Shown here: piece after piece, positions 8,765 to 18,558 of the stretch
Numbering within the stretch: position 1 is the stretch's first letter
How the letters are laid out: every line of letters starts with the position of its first letter
Assembly (NCBI RefSeq): GCF_001559865.1
Contig: NZ_LOHE01000045.1
Span: forward strand, 1-64,000
Reading direction: 5' to 3'
DNA length: 64,000 nt
DNA from: Abyssisolibacter fermentans
GTDB lineage: Bacteria > Bacillota > Clostridia > Tissierellales > MCWD3
Made by a program: the position numbers and the translations under genes
Notes under the pieces: generated by a model
Database searches by the model: none
Told to the model about the DNA's origin: nothing
The model's input: only the letters and a program-made list of their open reading frames with translations

Positions 8765-9390
8765 TGAATGATTTAGGAGTAAAGTTATTAGGGATGCAGC
8801 CTATTTTAGCTGCAATAATTAGTGCAGTTTTTTTCATACTATTACTTATGGATAAAGATGAATTAGAGCAATATGCATTTAATAGCGCATTGAAAATTTC
8901 TGCTTTAGTAACAATTATTTTTCTACTTGGATACGGGTTTTTTATGTTAATGATTGGACAGACGGAGATAAGTATTAATGCTATTTTTTATGCAGTAGAA
9001 GGCTTAGGTGCATTAACTATAATATTATATTTTATAAGATTAAGAGAAATAGAATTTGTGATAAAAATTAAAAATGAGAAAATTGCTAACACCTTACTGT
9101 ATATTTCTATAATAATAAGTGTACTTGCGACAATTAGCATGTTGTTTGAATTTGAATTCTTTAATAATGAAATTGGATACATCAGATTTGATGAGTTAGC
9201 TATATTGATTAATGTAATCTTATTAGGCTTAGTAATACCACTACTTCCAAAGAGAAAAAAACTTAGCAGACAAGAGTATAAGAAAATGAAAAGAGAAATT
9301 GATAAGAAATTTAATATAATATATTTGATATATGGAGTATTAATGTTACTATTTATTATATATATTTTCAATCAAAAAGTAATGATGTAA
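8764..9390 (+). CDS. Multi-pass membrane protein coupled to XRE regulator
   Basis: This 208-residue protein has about six hydrophobic segments (for example IISAVFFILLLM, ALVTIIFLLGYGFFML, ALTIILYFI, YISIIISVLATISML, LINVILLGLVIPLL and IIYLIYGVLMLLFIIYIF). A basic cytoplasmic loop KRKKLSRQEYKKMKREIDKK precedes the last segment. The gene overlaps the XRE gene by one base. I do not recognise a family with a known activity. Similar XRE-plus-membrane-protein pairs are common in Firmicutes, and the membrane protein may sense a signal or hold the regulator at the membrane; that is inference. Confidence 0.75.
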   Translation: MNDLGVKLLGMQPILAAIISAVFFILLLMDKDELEQYAFNSALKISALVTIIFLLGYGFFMLMIGQTEISINAIFYAVEGLGALTIILYFIRLREIEFVIKIKNEKIANTLLYISIIISVLATISMLFEFEFFNNEIGYIRFDELAILINVILLGLVIPLLPKRKKLSRQEYKKMKREIDKKFNIIYLIYGVLMLLFIIYIFNQKVMM

Positions 9391-9594
9391 ATTTAAAATT
9401 AGAGTAAGCTTTCTAATATTGTTTAATGTTTCAAAAAATTCTTTTTTATTTGGACAGCTAGCTACTACAAAGTTTGAATGAAATATATTTGGAAATTGGT
9501 ACTATTCTAGCTTCAATTTTTATTAGTTATATGGTATTATTTAGTGTATATTCATTGTTTTGTATAAAATGCAACAATAGAGGGGATGATTGCT

Positions 9595-9771
9595 TTGTCA
9601 AAAAAAATAATGAAACATAAACTAATTGTAGCTATAACTAAAATATCGGCATTATTATTAATATTTGTTAATACTATAGCAAAGGTTTATAGAGTAAAAG
9701 CATTGGTACTTATTATTATTATAAATATTAGTGCTTATGCGTATGTTTATTTAATTGAAAAAAGAAAATAA
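9595..9771 (+). CDS. Small two-helix membrane protein, hypothetical
   Basis: A short protein of about 58 residues has two predicted hydrophobic helices (LIVAITKISALLLIFVNTIA and VKALVLIIIINISAYAYVYL) and a lysine/arginine-rich end. AGGGG (9581-9585) directly abuts the ATG at 9586, so the TTG at 9595 is the better-spaced start. An overlapping frame upstream (about 9471-9612) reads a short hydrophobic stretch with two cysteines and no clear start, which may be the 3' end of a lost gene. The function is unknown. Confidence 0.4.
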   Translation: MSKKIMKHKLIVAITKISALLLIFVNTIAKVYRVKALVLIIIINISAYAYVYLIEKRK

Positions 9772-9813
9772 ACAATATATATTATTCATCAATATCATAG
9801 GAAAATATACAAC

Positions 9814-9839
9814 AGAACCTAATGCAAAGGTTCTTTTTT
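9814..9839 (+). terminator. Rho-independent terminator
   Basis: AGAACC (9814-9819) pairs with GGTTCT (9829-9834), followed by a T run. Confidence 0.75.
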
Positions 9840-10025
9840 AATGTAGAAATATTATATACTACTGAAAAACAAGCTGGAATTTCTAAAAGTATAAAAAATA
9901 TTAAATTTTATGTATTAATGAAATTATAAATAAACAAATCATCAAAATGATTATACTATACTTGAAATAATATAAACAATAATATATAATGTTTATAAAT
10001 AAAATAAACAAAATGGGGATAAGTT

Positions 10026-10802
10026 ATGAATAACTATAGAATTATGGATGCGAAGTTAGAAGAAATAAAAGATGGATATATATTTAACTATGAAAAAGGT
10101 GTTTATGTATGTCTACTTTGCAATGAAATTTTTGAAGTCGGAAGGATTTACGATATAGGAGGCAAATTGTACGAAGCATTTCGAGCAGTTAAAGAACATA
10201 TAAAACTTGAGCATAATAGTGTACTAGATAATTTGTTAACATTTGATAAAAAATTTACTGGCTTAACTGAGAATCAGAAGAGTTTACTAACAGATATAGC
10301 AAATGGATTATCAGATAAAGAAATAGCAAACAAAAATAATACATCTCCTGCAACTGTGAGACATCAGAGATTTAAATTTAGAGAAAAAGCTAAACAAGCG
10401 AAGTTGTATCTTGCAATCTATGAATCTGTAGAAGCATTTTCTAAGCTTGAACATAAAAAAGAATTAGTAAAACCTCATAGTGGAGCTACTATGGTAGATG
10501 AAAGATATATTATCACTAATGAAGAAGAGGAGAAGATATTAAGAACTTATTTTGAAGCTGGTGAGAACCTGAAATTAAAAGCTTTTCCGGCAAAAGAAAA
10601 AAGGAAAATAACTGTGCTTAAGATGATTACAAGTAAGTTTGAAAAATCAAAAAAATATACTGAAAAAGAGATAAATGAGATTTTAAAATCCATTTATCCA
10701 AAAGATATTGCTACTATTAGAAGATACCTTATAGAATATGGTTTTTTAGAAAGAACCAATGATTGTAGAAGTTATTGGATTAAACAAATAAAGGAGGTGT
10801 GA
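10026..10802 (+). CDS. Zinc-finger-like plus LuxR-type HTH plus DUF2087 regulator
   Basis: This 258-residue protein has three visible parts. Residues about 25-65 contain CLLCNEIF and then HIKLEH, a C-x2-C...H-x4-H pattern like a C2H2 zinc finger. Residues about 79-125 form a LuxR/GerE-type helix-turn-helix (LTENQKSLLTDIANGLSDKE, then IANKNNTSPATVRHQRFK). The C-terminal 85 residues (LKAFPAKEKRKITVLKMI...RRYLIEYGFLERTNDCRSYW) are a DUF2087 domain. It is probably a DNA-binding regulator. The next gene, 3 bases on, is a stand-alone DUF2087 protein. Zinc binding is inferred from ligand spacing only. Confidence 0.8.
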   Translation: MNNYRIMDAKLEEIKDGYIFNYEKGVYVCLLCNEIFEVGRIYDIGGKLYEAFRAVKEHIKLEHNSVLDNLLTFDKKFTGLTENQKSLLTDIANGLSDKEIANKNNTSPATVRHQRFKFREKAKQAKLYLAIYESVEAFSKLEHKKELVKPHSGATMVDERYIITNEEEEKILRTYFEAGENLKLKAFPAKEKRKITVLKMITSKFEKSKKYTEKEINEILKSIYPKDIATIRRYLIEYGFLERTNDCRSYWIKQIKEV

Positions 10803-10805
10803 GAA

Positions 10806-11081
10806 ATGGCGAAATTTAAAAATTTCTTAGACAAAGATGGGAAAGTGAAGGCTTGGCCAGCAAAGTATAACTTAAAAATAAAAGTTTTAGAATATATAGC
10901 AGACAAATTTGAGTGTGATCGTTTTTATAGTGAAAAGGAAGTTAATGAAATTATTAATCAGTGGCACTCATTTGGTGATTATCTTATGATTAGAAGAGGG
11001 ATGATTGACTATCAGCTGTTAGCACGTACAAATGATGGCAAAAAGTATTGGAAAGTCAAACACGAAGAAATTGATAAATAA
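10806..11081 (+). CDS. Stand-alone DUF2087 protein
   Basis: This 91-residue protein consists of a single DUF2087 domain: KAWPAKYNLKIKVLEYIADK, then RRGMIDYQLLARTNDGKKYW. It parallels the C-terminal domain of the preceding gene product (KAFPAKEKRKITVLKMI and RRYLIEYGFLERTNDCRSYW). AGGAGGTGTGAGAA overlaps the end of the previous gene and serves as the ribosome-binding site, so the two are co-translated. DUF2087 is known from regulator-like proteins with no defined biochemical role. It may be a partner or decoy of the larger protein. Confidence 0.8.
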   Translation: MAKFKNFLDKDGKVKAWPAKYNLKIKVLEYIADKFECDRFYSEKEVNEIINQWHSFGDYLMIRRGMIDYQLLARTNDGKKYWKVKHEEIDK

Positions 11082-11183
11082 AAAACTTTAGTATTATTAA
11101 CAAATGATGATATAATATTGTAGTTATGTTTAGAAAGGGTTACAATAAGAATAAATTAACTACACATATTAGGGTGGTATTGT

Positions 11184-12374
11184 ATGAATGAAGTAATTGT
11201 CAGATTGAATAAAAAATTTATTAGTAAAATACTAAATGGATATCCATTGATAGAGAAAGATGCTATTATCAATAAAAACAAACTTAAAAATGAAGGTGAT
11301 GTTTTAAAACTTGTTGATCATAATAATAAGTTTGTTGCAAAAGCCTATTACGGAAAACAAAATAAAGGTATAGGCTGGATATTAACTTTAAAAGAAAATA
11401 AAAAAATAGATTACAATTATTTTAGAGACAAAATAGCAAAAGCAATAAGCTTTAGAAAAAAAATGTACAATGACAATAATACTACAGCCTTTAGAGTATT
11501 CAATGGTGAAGGTGATGGTATAGGTGGATTGACAATAGATTATTATGATGGGTATTATTTGATAAATTGGTACAGTGAAGGTATTTATAGATATAAGAAT
11601 CAGGTTGTTAAAGCATTAAATGAATTGACAGAGTTTAAAGGAATATATCAGAAAAAAAGATTTAAAACGGGTGGCAAATATATAGATGATGATGATTTTA
11701 TATGTGGAAAAAGAGGAGAATTTCCTATAATCGTAAAAGAAAATGGAGTTGATTTTGCAGTTTGCCTTAATGAAGGAGCAATGGTTGGTTTTTTCTTAGA
11801 TCAAAGAGAAGTAAGAAAAACAATAAAAGAAAACTATGCAAAAGGCAAAACAGTATTAAATACTTTTTCATATACAGGTGCATTTTCAGTTTTTTGTGCG
11901 ATGGGTGGTGCAAAGAAAACAACAAGTGTTGACCTTGCGAATAGAAGTAAGGAGAAGACAATAGAGCAGTTTAGTATAAATGATATAGATTACTACAAAC
12001 ATGATATAATAGTAGAGGATATTTTTAACTATTTTAAATATGCTGCTAAAAAACAGTTGAAATTTGATATGGTTATTCTAGATCCACCAAGCTTTGCAAA
12101 ATCAAAAAAATATACTTTCAGTGCATCAAAAGATTATAAAGATTTATTAAAACAGGCAATAGCCATAACAAAAGAAAAAGGAACAATTGTGGCATCTACA
12201 AATTGTAGTTCATTCAATATGGATAAATTTTTAAAATTTATAAATGATGCTTTCAAGGAAACAAGCAAAAGGTATAAAATTGTAGAGAAGTTTTCATTGC
12301 CAACTGATTTTAAGACGATAAAGCAATATAAAGAGGGGGATTACCTCAAAGTGGTTTTTATAGAAATAAATTAA
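11184..12374 (+). CDS. Class I SAM-dependent rRNA cytosine methyltransferase, RlmI-like
   Basis: This 396-residue protein has an N-terminal PUA-type RNA-binding domain (about residues 1-75), a linking domain with FNGEGDGIGGLTIDYY (about residues 107-122), and a C-terminal Rossmann methyltransferase. The latter carries VLNTFSYTGAFSVF (SAM loop), ILDPPSFAKSK and STNCSSF, the last including the candidate catalytic cysteine of m5C enzymes. This is the YccW/RlmI architecture, which modifies a cytosine in 23S rRNA in E. coli. The exact target here is inferred. The gene stands alone with its own terminator. Confidence 0.87.
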   Translation: MNEVIVRLNKKFISKILNGYPLIEKDAIINKNKLKNEGDVLKLVDHNNKFVAKAYYGKQNKGIGWILTLKENKKIDYNYFRDKIAKAISFRKKMYNDNNTTAFRVFNGEGDGIGGLTIDYYDGYYLINWYSEGIYRYKNQVVKALNELTEFKGIYQKKRFKTGGKYIDDDDFICGKRGEFPIIVKENGVDFAVCLNEGAMVGFFLDQREVRKTIKENYAKGKTVLNTFSYTGAFSVFCAMGGAKKTTSVDLANRSKEKTIEQFSINDIDYYKHDIIVEDIFNYFKYAAKKQLKFDMVILDPPSFAKSKKYTFSASKDYKDLLKQAIAITKEKGTIVASTNCSSFNMDKFLKFINDAFKETSKRYKIVEKFSLPTDFKTIKQYKEGDYLKVVFIEIN

Positions 12375-12398
12375 GAAGTTTTATATAGAGTTAAAAAT

Positions 12399-12438
12399 AA
12401 TAACGTCTATGAACAAAGTTTTGTACATAGACGTTATT
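12399..12438. terminator. Bidirectional terminator between convergent genes
   Basis: A perfect 13-base stem AATAACGTCTATG (12399-12411) with CATAGACGTTATT (12426-12438) lies between the convergent rRNA methyltransferase and prfC genes. A/T runs flank it on both sides. Confidence 0.8.
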
Positions 12439-12440
12439 GT

Positions 12441-14042
12441 TTATTTTAAAGAAGTTTCTCTTAATATTACATTTTCATTTCGTTCTTCTACATGTTTTAT
12501 TGACCATTCATTTTGAAATAATAAAACAGGTTCTTTATCTTTATTTTCAACTAGCATTGTATCCATAGGAAGAGAAAAAGTATCTGGATTAAAATCAGGC
12601 ATTTCAACCCAACGAATATAACGATAAGGAAGATTTTCTCTAATTATATCAGCGCCATATTCATTTTTGAGACGGTATTCTAGTACTTCAAATTGAAGAA
12701 CACCAACTACGCCAACGATTAACTCTTCCATACCAATATGAGGTCTTTTATATACTTGTATAGTTCCTTCTTCTGCTAATTGAGTAATACCTTTTAAAAA
12801 TTGCTTTCTTTTAAGAGAATTTTTAGTGTATATTTTAGCGAAATGCTCCGGAGCAAATTGTGGTATACCTCCATATTGTAGTTTTGATTGATCTTCACAT
12901 AATGTATCGCCAATGTTAAATATTCCTGGATCATGAATTCCAATAATATCACCAGGGTAAGCAACATCAACTATAGCTCTATCTTGAGCTAAAAATTGCT
13001 GAGGCTGGGCGAGTCTTACTTTTTTATTTTTTTGCACATGGTTTACAAGCATTCCTTTTTCAAATTTACCTGAGCAAATTCTTAGAAATGCAATTCTATC
13101 TCTATGCGCAGGATTCATATTTGCTTGTATTTTGAAAATAAAGCCAGAAAAATTTTCAGACTCAGGATTAATATCTCCTAAATTACTTTTACGAGGTTTT
13201 GGAGGTGTTGTAATTTCTAAGAAAGATTTTAGAAATGGTTCAACTCCAAAGTTAGTAAGAGCACTACCGAAGAACATAGGTGTGAGTTCACCATTTAATA
13301 TTTGCTCAAGGTCATAGTCATCTCCTGCAATATCCAGTAGTTCAATGTCATTTTGTAATTTTTGATGAAGATGCTCACCTAGTAGTTCATTGAATTTTTC
13401 ATCATTGATATCTCCAGTGACTACTTCTGCAATAGACTGACCATGGTTACCATCATTAAAAAGTTCAATTTGGTTTTTTTGACGATTGAAAACGCCTTTA
13501 AAATTACTATCCGAACGTATTGGCCAGTTCATAGGATAAGAACGAATCCCAAGCACTTTTTCAATTTCTTCCATTAGCTCAAAAGGATCTTTACCGCGGC
13601 GATCCATTTTATTGATGAAAGTAAAAATAGGAATACCTCTCATTTTACAAACTTGAAATAGTTTTTTTGTTTGATCTTCAACACCTTTAGCACAATCGAT
13701 TACCATTACAGCACTATCTGCAGCCATAAGAGTTCTATAGGTATCTTCACTAAAATCCTGATGTCCTGGTGTATCAAGAATGTTAATACAAAAATCATTA
13801 TAATTGAATTGAAGTACACTAGAGGTTACAGAAATCCCTCTTTTTTTCTCGATTTCCATCCAGTCTGATACAGCATGTTTATTAGCTCTCCTTGATTTAA
13901 CCGATCCTGCTGATCTAATAGCGCCTCCATATAATAGTAGTTTTTCAGTCAAAGTTGTTTTACCAGCATCCGGATGAGAAATAATTGCAAAGGTTCTTCT
14001 TCTTTTAACCTCTTGTATAAAGCTAAGATTTTCTTCTGACAT
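12441..14042 (-). CDS. prfC: Peptide chain release factor 3
   Basis: RF3 is the translational GTPase that removes RF1/RF2 from the ribosome after peptide release. All GTP-binding motifs are present: G1 HPDAGKTT (about residues 19-26), G3 DTPGHQDF and G4 NKMD. The elongation-factor-like domains that follow include GDIIGIHDPG and VGVVGVLQFEVLEYRL, characteristic of RF3. The length, 533 residues, is normal for the family. The start ATG has AGGAAGA upstream. The gene is monocistronic and convergent with the methyltransferase gene. Confidence 0.97.
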   Translation of the reverse strand: MSEENLSFIQEVKRRRTFAIISHPDAGKTTLTEKLLLYGGAIRSAGSVKSRRANKHAVSDWMEIEKKRGISVTSSVLQFNYNDFCINILDTPGHQDFSEDTYRTLMAADSAVMVIDCAKGVEDQTKKLFQVCKMRGIPIFTFINKMDRRGKDPFELMEEIEKVLGIRSYPMNWPIRSDSNFKGVFNRQKNQIELFNDGNHGQSIAEVVTGDINDEKFNELLGEHLHQKLQNDIELLDIAGDDYDLEQILNGELTPMFFGSALTNFGVEPFLKSFLEITTPPKPRKSNLGDINPESENFSGFIFKIQANMNPAHRDRIAFLRICSGKFEKGMLVNHVQKNKKVRLAQPQQFLAQDRAIVDVAYPGDIIGIHDPGIFNIGDTLCEDQSKLQYGGIPQFAPEHFAKIYTKNSLKRKQFLKGITQLAEEGTIQVYKRPHIGMEELIVGVVGVLQFEVLEYRLKNEYGADIIRENLPYRYIRWVEMPDFNPDTFSLPMDTMLVENKDKEPVLLFQNEWSIKHVEERNENVILRETSLK

Positions 14043-14315
14043 TTTTATCTTCCTTTATCTAAATTATTTTATTAATTATTATTCTAATAAAAGTGTAACC
14101 TTTTACATGTTATACTTTTATTGTGAATCTGTCAATTGTTATTAGGACAAAAAACAATATTAATCAGAAAGTGTTAAAAAATGTGATATAGAATATATTA
14201 ACTGGTTTTAAACTAGGTTGTTTTAAAGTTTACAATATATATACCGTGATGTAAAATATTATTGAAAAAATAATATCATATTTATATAAAATCACAATCT
14301 TATGGAGGTTAATTC

Positions 14316-15689
14316 ATGAAAAGGTTAAATAAAACATTAATTAGTTTTTTAGTTATTACATTATGTTTTGTTGTGTCAACATCAGTTATATATGGTGAAG
14401 GATGTAACAAAAAAGAAGACCAAATAAATATTAACAACATATGCTATGATGATGAAAATTATGTTTATTTTGAAATAGGCAAGCAAATGGCACGATTAAA
14501 GAAGGATTTTTCAGGAGAATTTGAAATACTAACTGAAAAAGAACAGAACGAAATAGAATTATTAAAAAATAAAGAAAAATGTTTTGAAATAGAAGGAGAA
14601 GAAATAGATAGTCAGTATATTGAAATTAAAGACAATATTCTTTATTACAATGGTTTAAAGCTTTTAGATATAAAAAAATACATAGATGAAGATAATCAAT
14701 TTTACAAGGAGCATACTGATGTTGAAAGAAAACCAATAATTAATTATTTATATAAATATATATTAGATGATAAAAGAATTCTGTATATTGTAAAAACTAA
14801 GACTTGTTTAGCTATATCAGCGCCATATACTCCTTCTTATTCAGACTACGTTATAGTTAATGAAGATAACATTCAAGGAATAAGTATAGAAAAAGATTTT
14901 GACCTAGACAAAATATTAACAAATAATAATGGAATATTGATGGTAGGGTATAAGGAGATACATCCTATGATGCACAATAGCAAGATATATTATGTAGATA
15001 CTGATAAATATATTGCACATGACTTAATTGAAAATGTAGAAGATGAGTGGGTTATGTTACAAGAAGAAGTAGGAATAAATAATGATTTATTTGTGTTCTT
15101 TGTAACCCAAAAAGGTAAGGAAAGTGACAAAAAAATAAATGGATTCTATAATGTAAATGCAGATAAAAAAATAATAAAAAGAAAAGAAGATATTTCAATA
15201 ATAAATGAAAAATATACAAATGAGTATCATAACTATTATTTAAGTAGAGATGATGAAATTTATTATATAAGTGATAATGTAAACGGAGTAGTTAATTTAA
15301 CTAAAGGAACATTCAAAGAATTTAAAATGTATGCACAAATAAAAATTGATGATGAATATGTTAGATTTAATGATGAGCTTGGTCATCCATTCATAGATGA
15401 AAATAACCGCATGCAAGTACCATTTAGAGCAACGTTAGAAAAATTTGAAGCGACAGTAAAGTGGGATAATGACTTACTAACAGCGGTAGCAATAAAAGAT
15501 GATATAACAGTTGAAGTTCCAATAAATAAAAAATATATATTAAAAAACGGAGAAAAGATAGAAAATGATACTAATGCTGTAATAAAAAATGAAAGAACAT
15601 ATTTACCAATAAGAGCTGTCATGGAAGCTTTTGGGTGTGAAGTAAGCTTTGATAGTGAAACGGATACAGCAATAATTAATACAAAATAG
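14316..15689 (+). CDS. Secreted protein with C-terminal stalk (copper amine oxidase N-like) domain
   Basis: This 457-residue exported protein has a signal peptide (about residues 1-27; basic MKRLNK then a hydrophobic core, cleavage near IYG-EG). The central 300 residues are charged and beta-rich and not recognised; they may form a propeller-like sensor. The last about 110 residues carry the stalk-domain pattern VPFRATLEKFEATVKWD followed by RTYLPIRAVMEAFGCEV and a final TAIIN, which is common in Clostridia cell-surface proteins. GGAGG lies upstream of the ATG. The role is probably at the cell envelope; nothing more specific is visible. Confidence 0.82.
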   Translation: MKRLNKTLISFLVITLCFVVSTSVIYGEGCNKKEDQININNICYDDENYVYFEIGKQMARLKKDFSGEFEILTEKEQNEIELLKNKEKCFEIEGEEIDSQYIEIKDNILYYNGLKLLDIKKYIDEDNQFYKEHTDVERKPIINYLYKYILDDKRILYIVKTKTCLAISAPYTPSYSDYVIVNEDNIQGISIEKDFDLDKILTNNNGILMVGYKEIHPMMHNSKIYYVDTDKYIAHDLIENVEDEWVMLQEEVGINNDLFVFFVTQKGKESDKKINGFYNVNADKKIIKRKEDISIINEKYTNEYHNYYLSRDDEIYYISDNVNGVVNLTKGTFKEFKMYAQIKIDDEYVRFNDELGHPFIDENNRMQVPFRATLEKFEATVKWDNDLLTAVAIKDDITVEVPINKKYILKNGEKIENDTNAVIKNERTYLPIRAVMEAFGCEVSFDSETDTAIINTK

Positions 15690-15709
15690 CAACTTATTAA
15701 TAATTTATA

Positions 15710-15744
15710 AAAGGAGTTGTCTAGGAATTTGAGACAGCTCCTTT
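15710..15744. terminator. Terminator between convergent genes
   Basis: AAAGGAGTTGTCT (15710-15722) pairs with AGACAGCTCCTTT (15732-15744) with one G-T pair. It lies between the stalk-domain gene and the oppositely oriented ABC exporter operon. Confidence 0.7.
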
Positions 15745-15777
15745 AGTACAAATATTTCAAAGATAAGGTAATGTTCA

Positions 15778-16560
15778 TCAAGAACCTGTAGATTTGTAAT
15801 GCTTTACTCCTATATTCCATATCATTACGCAAGGAATAATAAATATTATTCCATATAAAGGGGTAAGCATATATTTAAAGCTGTTTCCCTTTATTTTATC
15901 TAATATAAACATAAGTGGTAAATAGTTTACTGTTCCAAAAGGAATAACAAAGGTAAAAAATTTTCTAACCCATTCCTTATAAATATTTAAAGGATATTGA
16001 GACATTTCTCTACCACCGTCTGTAAATATATTTATTACTTCTAAACCCTCAGTAGTCCAAAAGCATAATGCAGCACCTAGCATGTATATACCTGTAAATA
16101 TGAAGATGCCACTTATAATCATAAGTATTAAGGTTATTATTTTGTATATATCCCAAGCTATGGTGAGGTTAGATATTGAATATATTAATACAATAATACT
16201 TTGCGAAAGCCTTCCTATTCTTGTGAATTCAAACTTTGAACCAAGTACTTGGAGTATTGTGCTTTGAGGTCTGACTAAAATCCTATCAAAATCACCATTT
16301 ATAATAATAGATGAAAAAGAGTCAAATCCTCTTGCAAAACATTCGCTTAGCGAAAAAGAAATATGTATAACACTATAACATAAAGCGACTTCATAAAGAG
16401 ACCAACCACCTATGTTAGGGAATCTTTCAAAGAGTAAAAATATAGATACAAAAATCAAAAAAGGCACAAAAAACTGTCCGATAGAAAGTAAAATAAAGGA
16501 GACTCTATATTCCATTTGACTCTTTAAAAGAATAGACATGTACCTGAAATACAGCTTCAT
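15778..16560 (-). CDS. ABC-2 exporter permease subunit B
   Basis: This 260-residue membrane protein has about six transmembrane helices and the long segments expected of ABC-2-type permeases (FILLSIGQFFVPFLIFVSIF; IITLILMIISGIFIFTGIYM). A conserved cytoplasmic stretch FDRILVRPQSTILQVLGSKF resembles that of the paired permeases found with DrrA/NatA-like ATPases. It is the last gene of a three-gene operon, 4 bases after the other permease. It probably exports a lipid, drug or polysaccharide-like substrate, which is not identifiable. Confidence 0.82.
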   Translation of the reverse strand: MKLYFRYMSILLKSQMEYRVSFILLSIGQFFVPFLIFVSIFLLFERFPNIGGWSLYEVALCYSVIHISFSLSECFARGFDSFSSIIINGDFDRILVRPQSTILQVLGSKFEFTRIGRLSQSIIVLIYSISNLTIAWDIYKIITLILMIISGIFIFTGIYMLGAALCFWTTEGLEVINIFTDGGREMSQYPLNIYKEWVRKFFTFVIPFGTVNYLPLMFILDKIKGNSFKYMLTPLYGIIFIIPCVMIWNIGVKHYKSTGS

Positions 16561-16564
16561 TAAA

Positions 16565-17368
16565 TCAACCTCCTTGTACTATTATTCTTTTTAAAGCCTT
16601 AGACATCCATAACTTGCCTATTCCAATTAAAAGAATAATCCATAAAAATTGTACGCCTATTCCAATTAAAGCTTCATTTATTCCAATATTACCTGCATAT
16701 GTTCTAAATGGCAAATCACAAGTATATCTAAAAGGTAGTATGTATACTATTTTTTGTAGTGCTTTTGGCATTAATGGTACCGGGAGAACTAAACCTGAAA
16801 AGAATTCACCCAACACACTAAAAATAAGCAATGAACCCGTTGGAGACATGGTGTAGAAAACTGAAATATAAATTAGCATTGAGATTGCGACGACTAGTAT
16901 TAGACCCAGTATTAATGCAACTAAAAACAGTATGAAAGATAATATGCTTGGTGGAAAAGAGAAATTATATGGATATGGTAATAATATAGCGATGAAAATT
17001 ATCGGGAAACACCGAAGCATAGCTCCTGATAACCTTTGAGCTATAAGCTTTGCATACCAAAAATTGTACAAATCTGTTGGCCGACAAAGTTCATAGGCTA
17101 TGTTACCACTTGTTATGTGATTTAAAAGCTCATTATCTCTGTACCAAAGCATTACAAATACTAAAAAACTTTGTTGAAGCCAAATTACTTGGATTAATTC
17201 TCTAAAGGATATTGGCTGAACTACAGAAGTACTATTGTAAAAGGCTTCAAAAATCATTATATGCATAAATCCCCAAAAGAATTGTGTAGAAATTCCAGCT
17301 AAAGCTGATACTCTATACTGTAATCCTTTTAGCAATCTCATCTTAAATAAAGAATAGTATGCTTTCAT
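16565..17368 (-). CDS. ABC-2 exporter permease subunit A
   Basis: This 267-residue membrane protein has six predicted helices and the ABC-2 permease loop ITSGNIAYELCRPTDLYNFW, equivalent to the FDRILVRP loop of its partner. The two permeases are distant relatives and should form a heterodimer with the ATPase encoded upstream. Its start overlaps the ATPase gene end by 4 bases. The substrate is unknown. Confidence 0.83.
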   Translation of the reverse strand: MKAYYSLFKMRLLKGLQYRVSALAGISTQFFWGFMHIMIFEAFYNSTSVVQPISFRELIQVIWLQQSFLVFVMLWYRDNELLNHITSGNIAYELCRPTDLYNFWYAKLIAQRLSGAMLRCFPIIFIAILLPYPYNFSFPPSILSFILFLVALILGLILVVAISMLIYISVFYTMSPTGSLLIFSVLGEFFSGLVLPVPLMPKALQKIVYILPFRYTCDLPFRTYAGNIGINEALIGIGVQFLWIILLIGIGKLWMSKALKRIIVQGG

Positions 17369-18342
17369 ATTTGATACTCCTTATATAAATCTACTATAAT
17401 TTCCTCAATAGGACGACTTTCTACAGATACGTCAGTAATATCTAATGAATTTGATAGCAATCCTATAACTTCTGAAACCTTTATTTTTTCTAAATCCACA
17501 GACAAGGATAGTCTTTCCTTAGATTTTGAAAGGATAGTTGTCCCTTTAATATCTATAGTCTCATTATTTTCAGTAAAATTTACAGTTAATGTTTTATGAG
17601 TTATAAACTTATTTTTCAATTCTGTCAATGTACCATCAAGTAAGAGCTTGCCTTTACCAATGAGCATAATTCTCTCTGCTAAGGCTTCTATATCATTCAT
17701 ATCATGGGTTGTCAAAATGACAGTAACTTTTTTTTCTTTATTGATTGTTTTTATAAAATTTCGAACTGCTATTTTGGAAACTGCATCAAGACCTATAGTT
17801 GGCTCATCTAAAAACAGTATCTTAGGATTATGTATTAATGAAGCACCAATTTCACATCTCATTCTTTGTCCAAGACTTAATTGACGAACAGGTGTTGAAA
17901 GCAATGATGACAAATCTAAGGTATCTGTTAATAATTCAAGAGTGTCATTAAAATCATTGTGAGGAACTTTATAAATATCTTTTAATAAATTAAAGGAATC
18001 AATTACAGGAACGTCCCACCAAAGCTGAGAGCGTTGACCAAACACTACACCAATATTTTTAACATGTTTTACTCTGTTTTTCCAAGGTGTATATCCAAGG
18101 ATATTACATTTTCCACTATCAGGTACTAAAATACCACTAATAACTTTAATGGTAGTTGATTTTCCAGCACCATTAGGACCTATGTAACCAACGATTTCAC
18201 CTTCATCAATTTCAAACGAGATGTTTTTTAAGGCTTGAACTGTGGAATATTGAGGACTAAACAAGGATTTAAGTGCGGCGCCAACACCAGCACCTCTTTT
18301 TGCAACCTTAAAGCTTTTATTCAAGGCTTCAACTTTGATCAT
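17365..18342 (-). CDS. ABC-2 exporter ATP-binding subunit
   Basis: This 325-residue ATPase has Walker A GPNGAGKST (about residues 54-62), the Q-loop region VVFGQRSQLWWDVP, signature LSLGQRMR, Walker B ILFLDEPT and the H-loop TTHDMND. The FGQRSQLWWDVP motif and the C-terminal extension of about 85 residues place it with ATPases that partner paired ABC-2 permeases. Its gene leads the operon; AGGAGGG precedes the start. It is divergent from the padR-fetAB operon, with no evidence that they are linked. Confidence 0.9.
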   Translation of the reverse strand: MIKVEALNKSFKVAKRGAGVGAALKSLFSPQYSTVQALKNISFEIDEGEIVGYIGPNGAGKSTTIKVISGILVPDSGKCNILGYTPWKNRVKHVKNIGVVFGQRSQLWWDVPVIDSFNLLKDIYKVPHNDFNDTLELLTDTLDLSSLLSTPVRQLSLGQRMRCEIGASLIHNPKILFLDEPTIGLDAVSKIAVRNFIKTINKEKKVTVILTTHDMNDIEALAERIMLIGKGKLLLDGTLTELKNKFITHKTLTVNFTENNETIDIKGTTILSKSKERLSLSVDLEKIKVSEVIGLLSNSLDITDVSVESRPIEEIIVDLYKEYQI

Positions 18343-18558
18343 TCTATACCCTCCTTTTAGATAGTAAGAATTAATTGAATAAATTTAGAGAAGAAAGTCA
18401 TTATATATCTTTAACAAATAAATGTCAATAAATTAAAATATAAAAATATAACTTAGGTAATTAATAAATTGATATTTGCTAATATAAATAATAAAAGGAG
18501 TAATCATCGGTAAATCTATTAGAGAAAAAATATTAAGTATTTGTAATATATATCCTGT

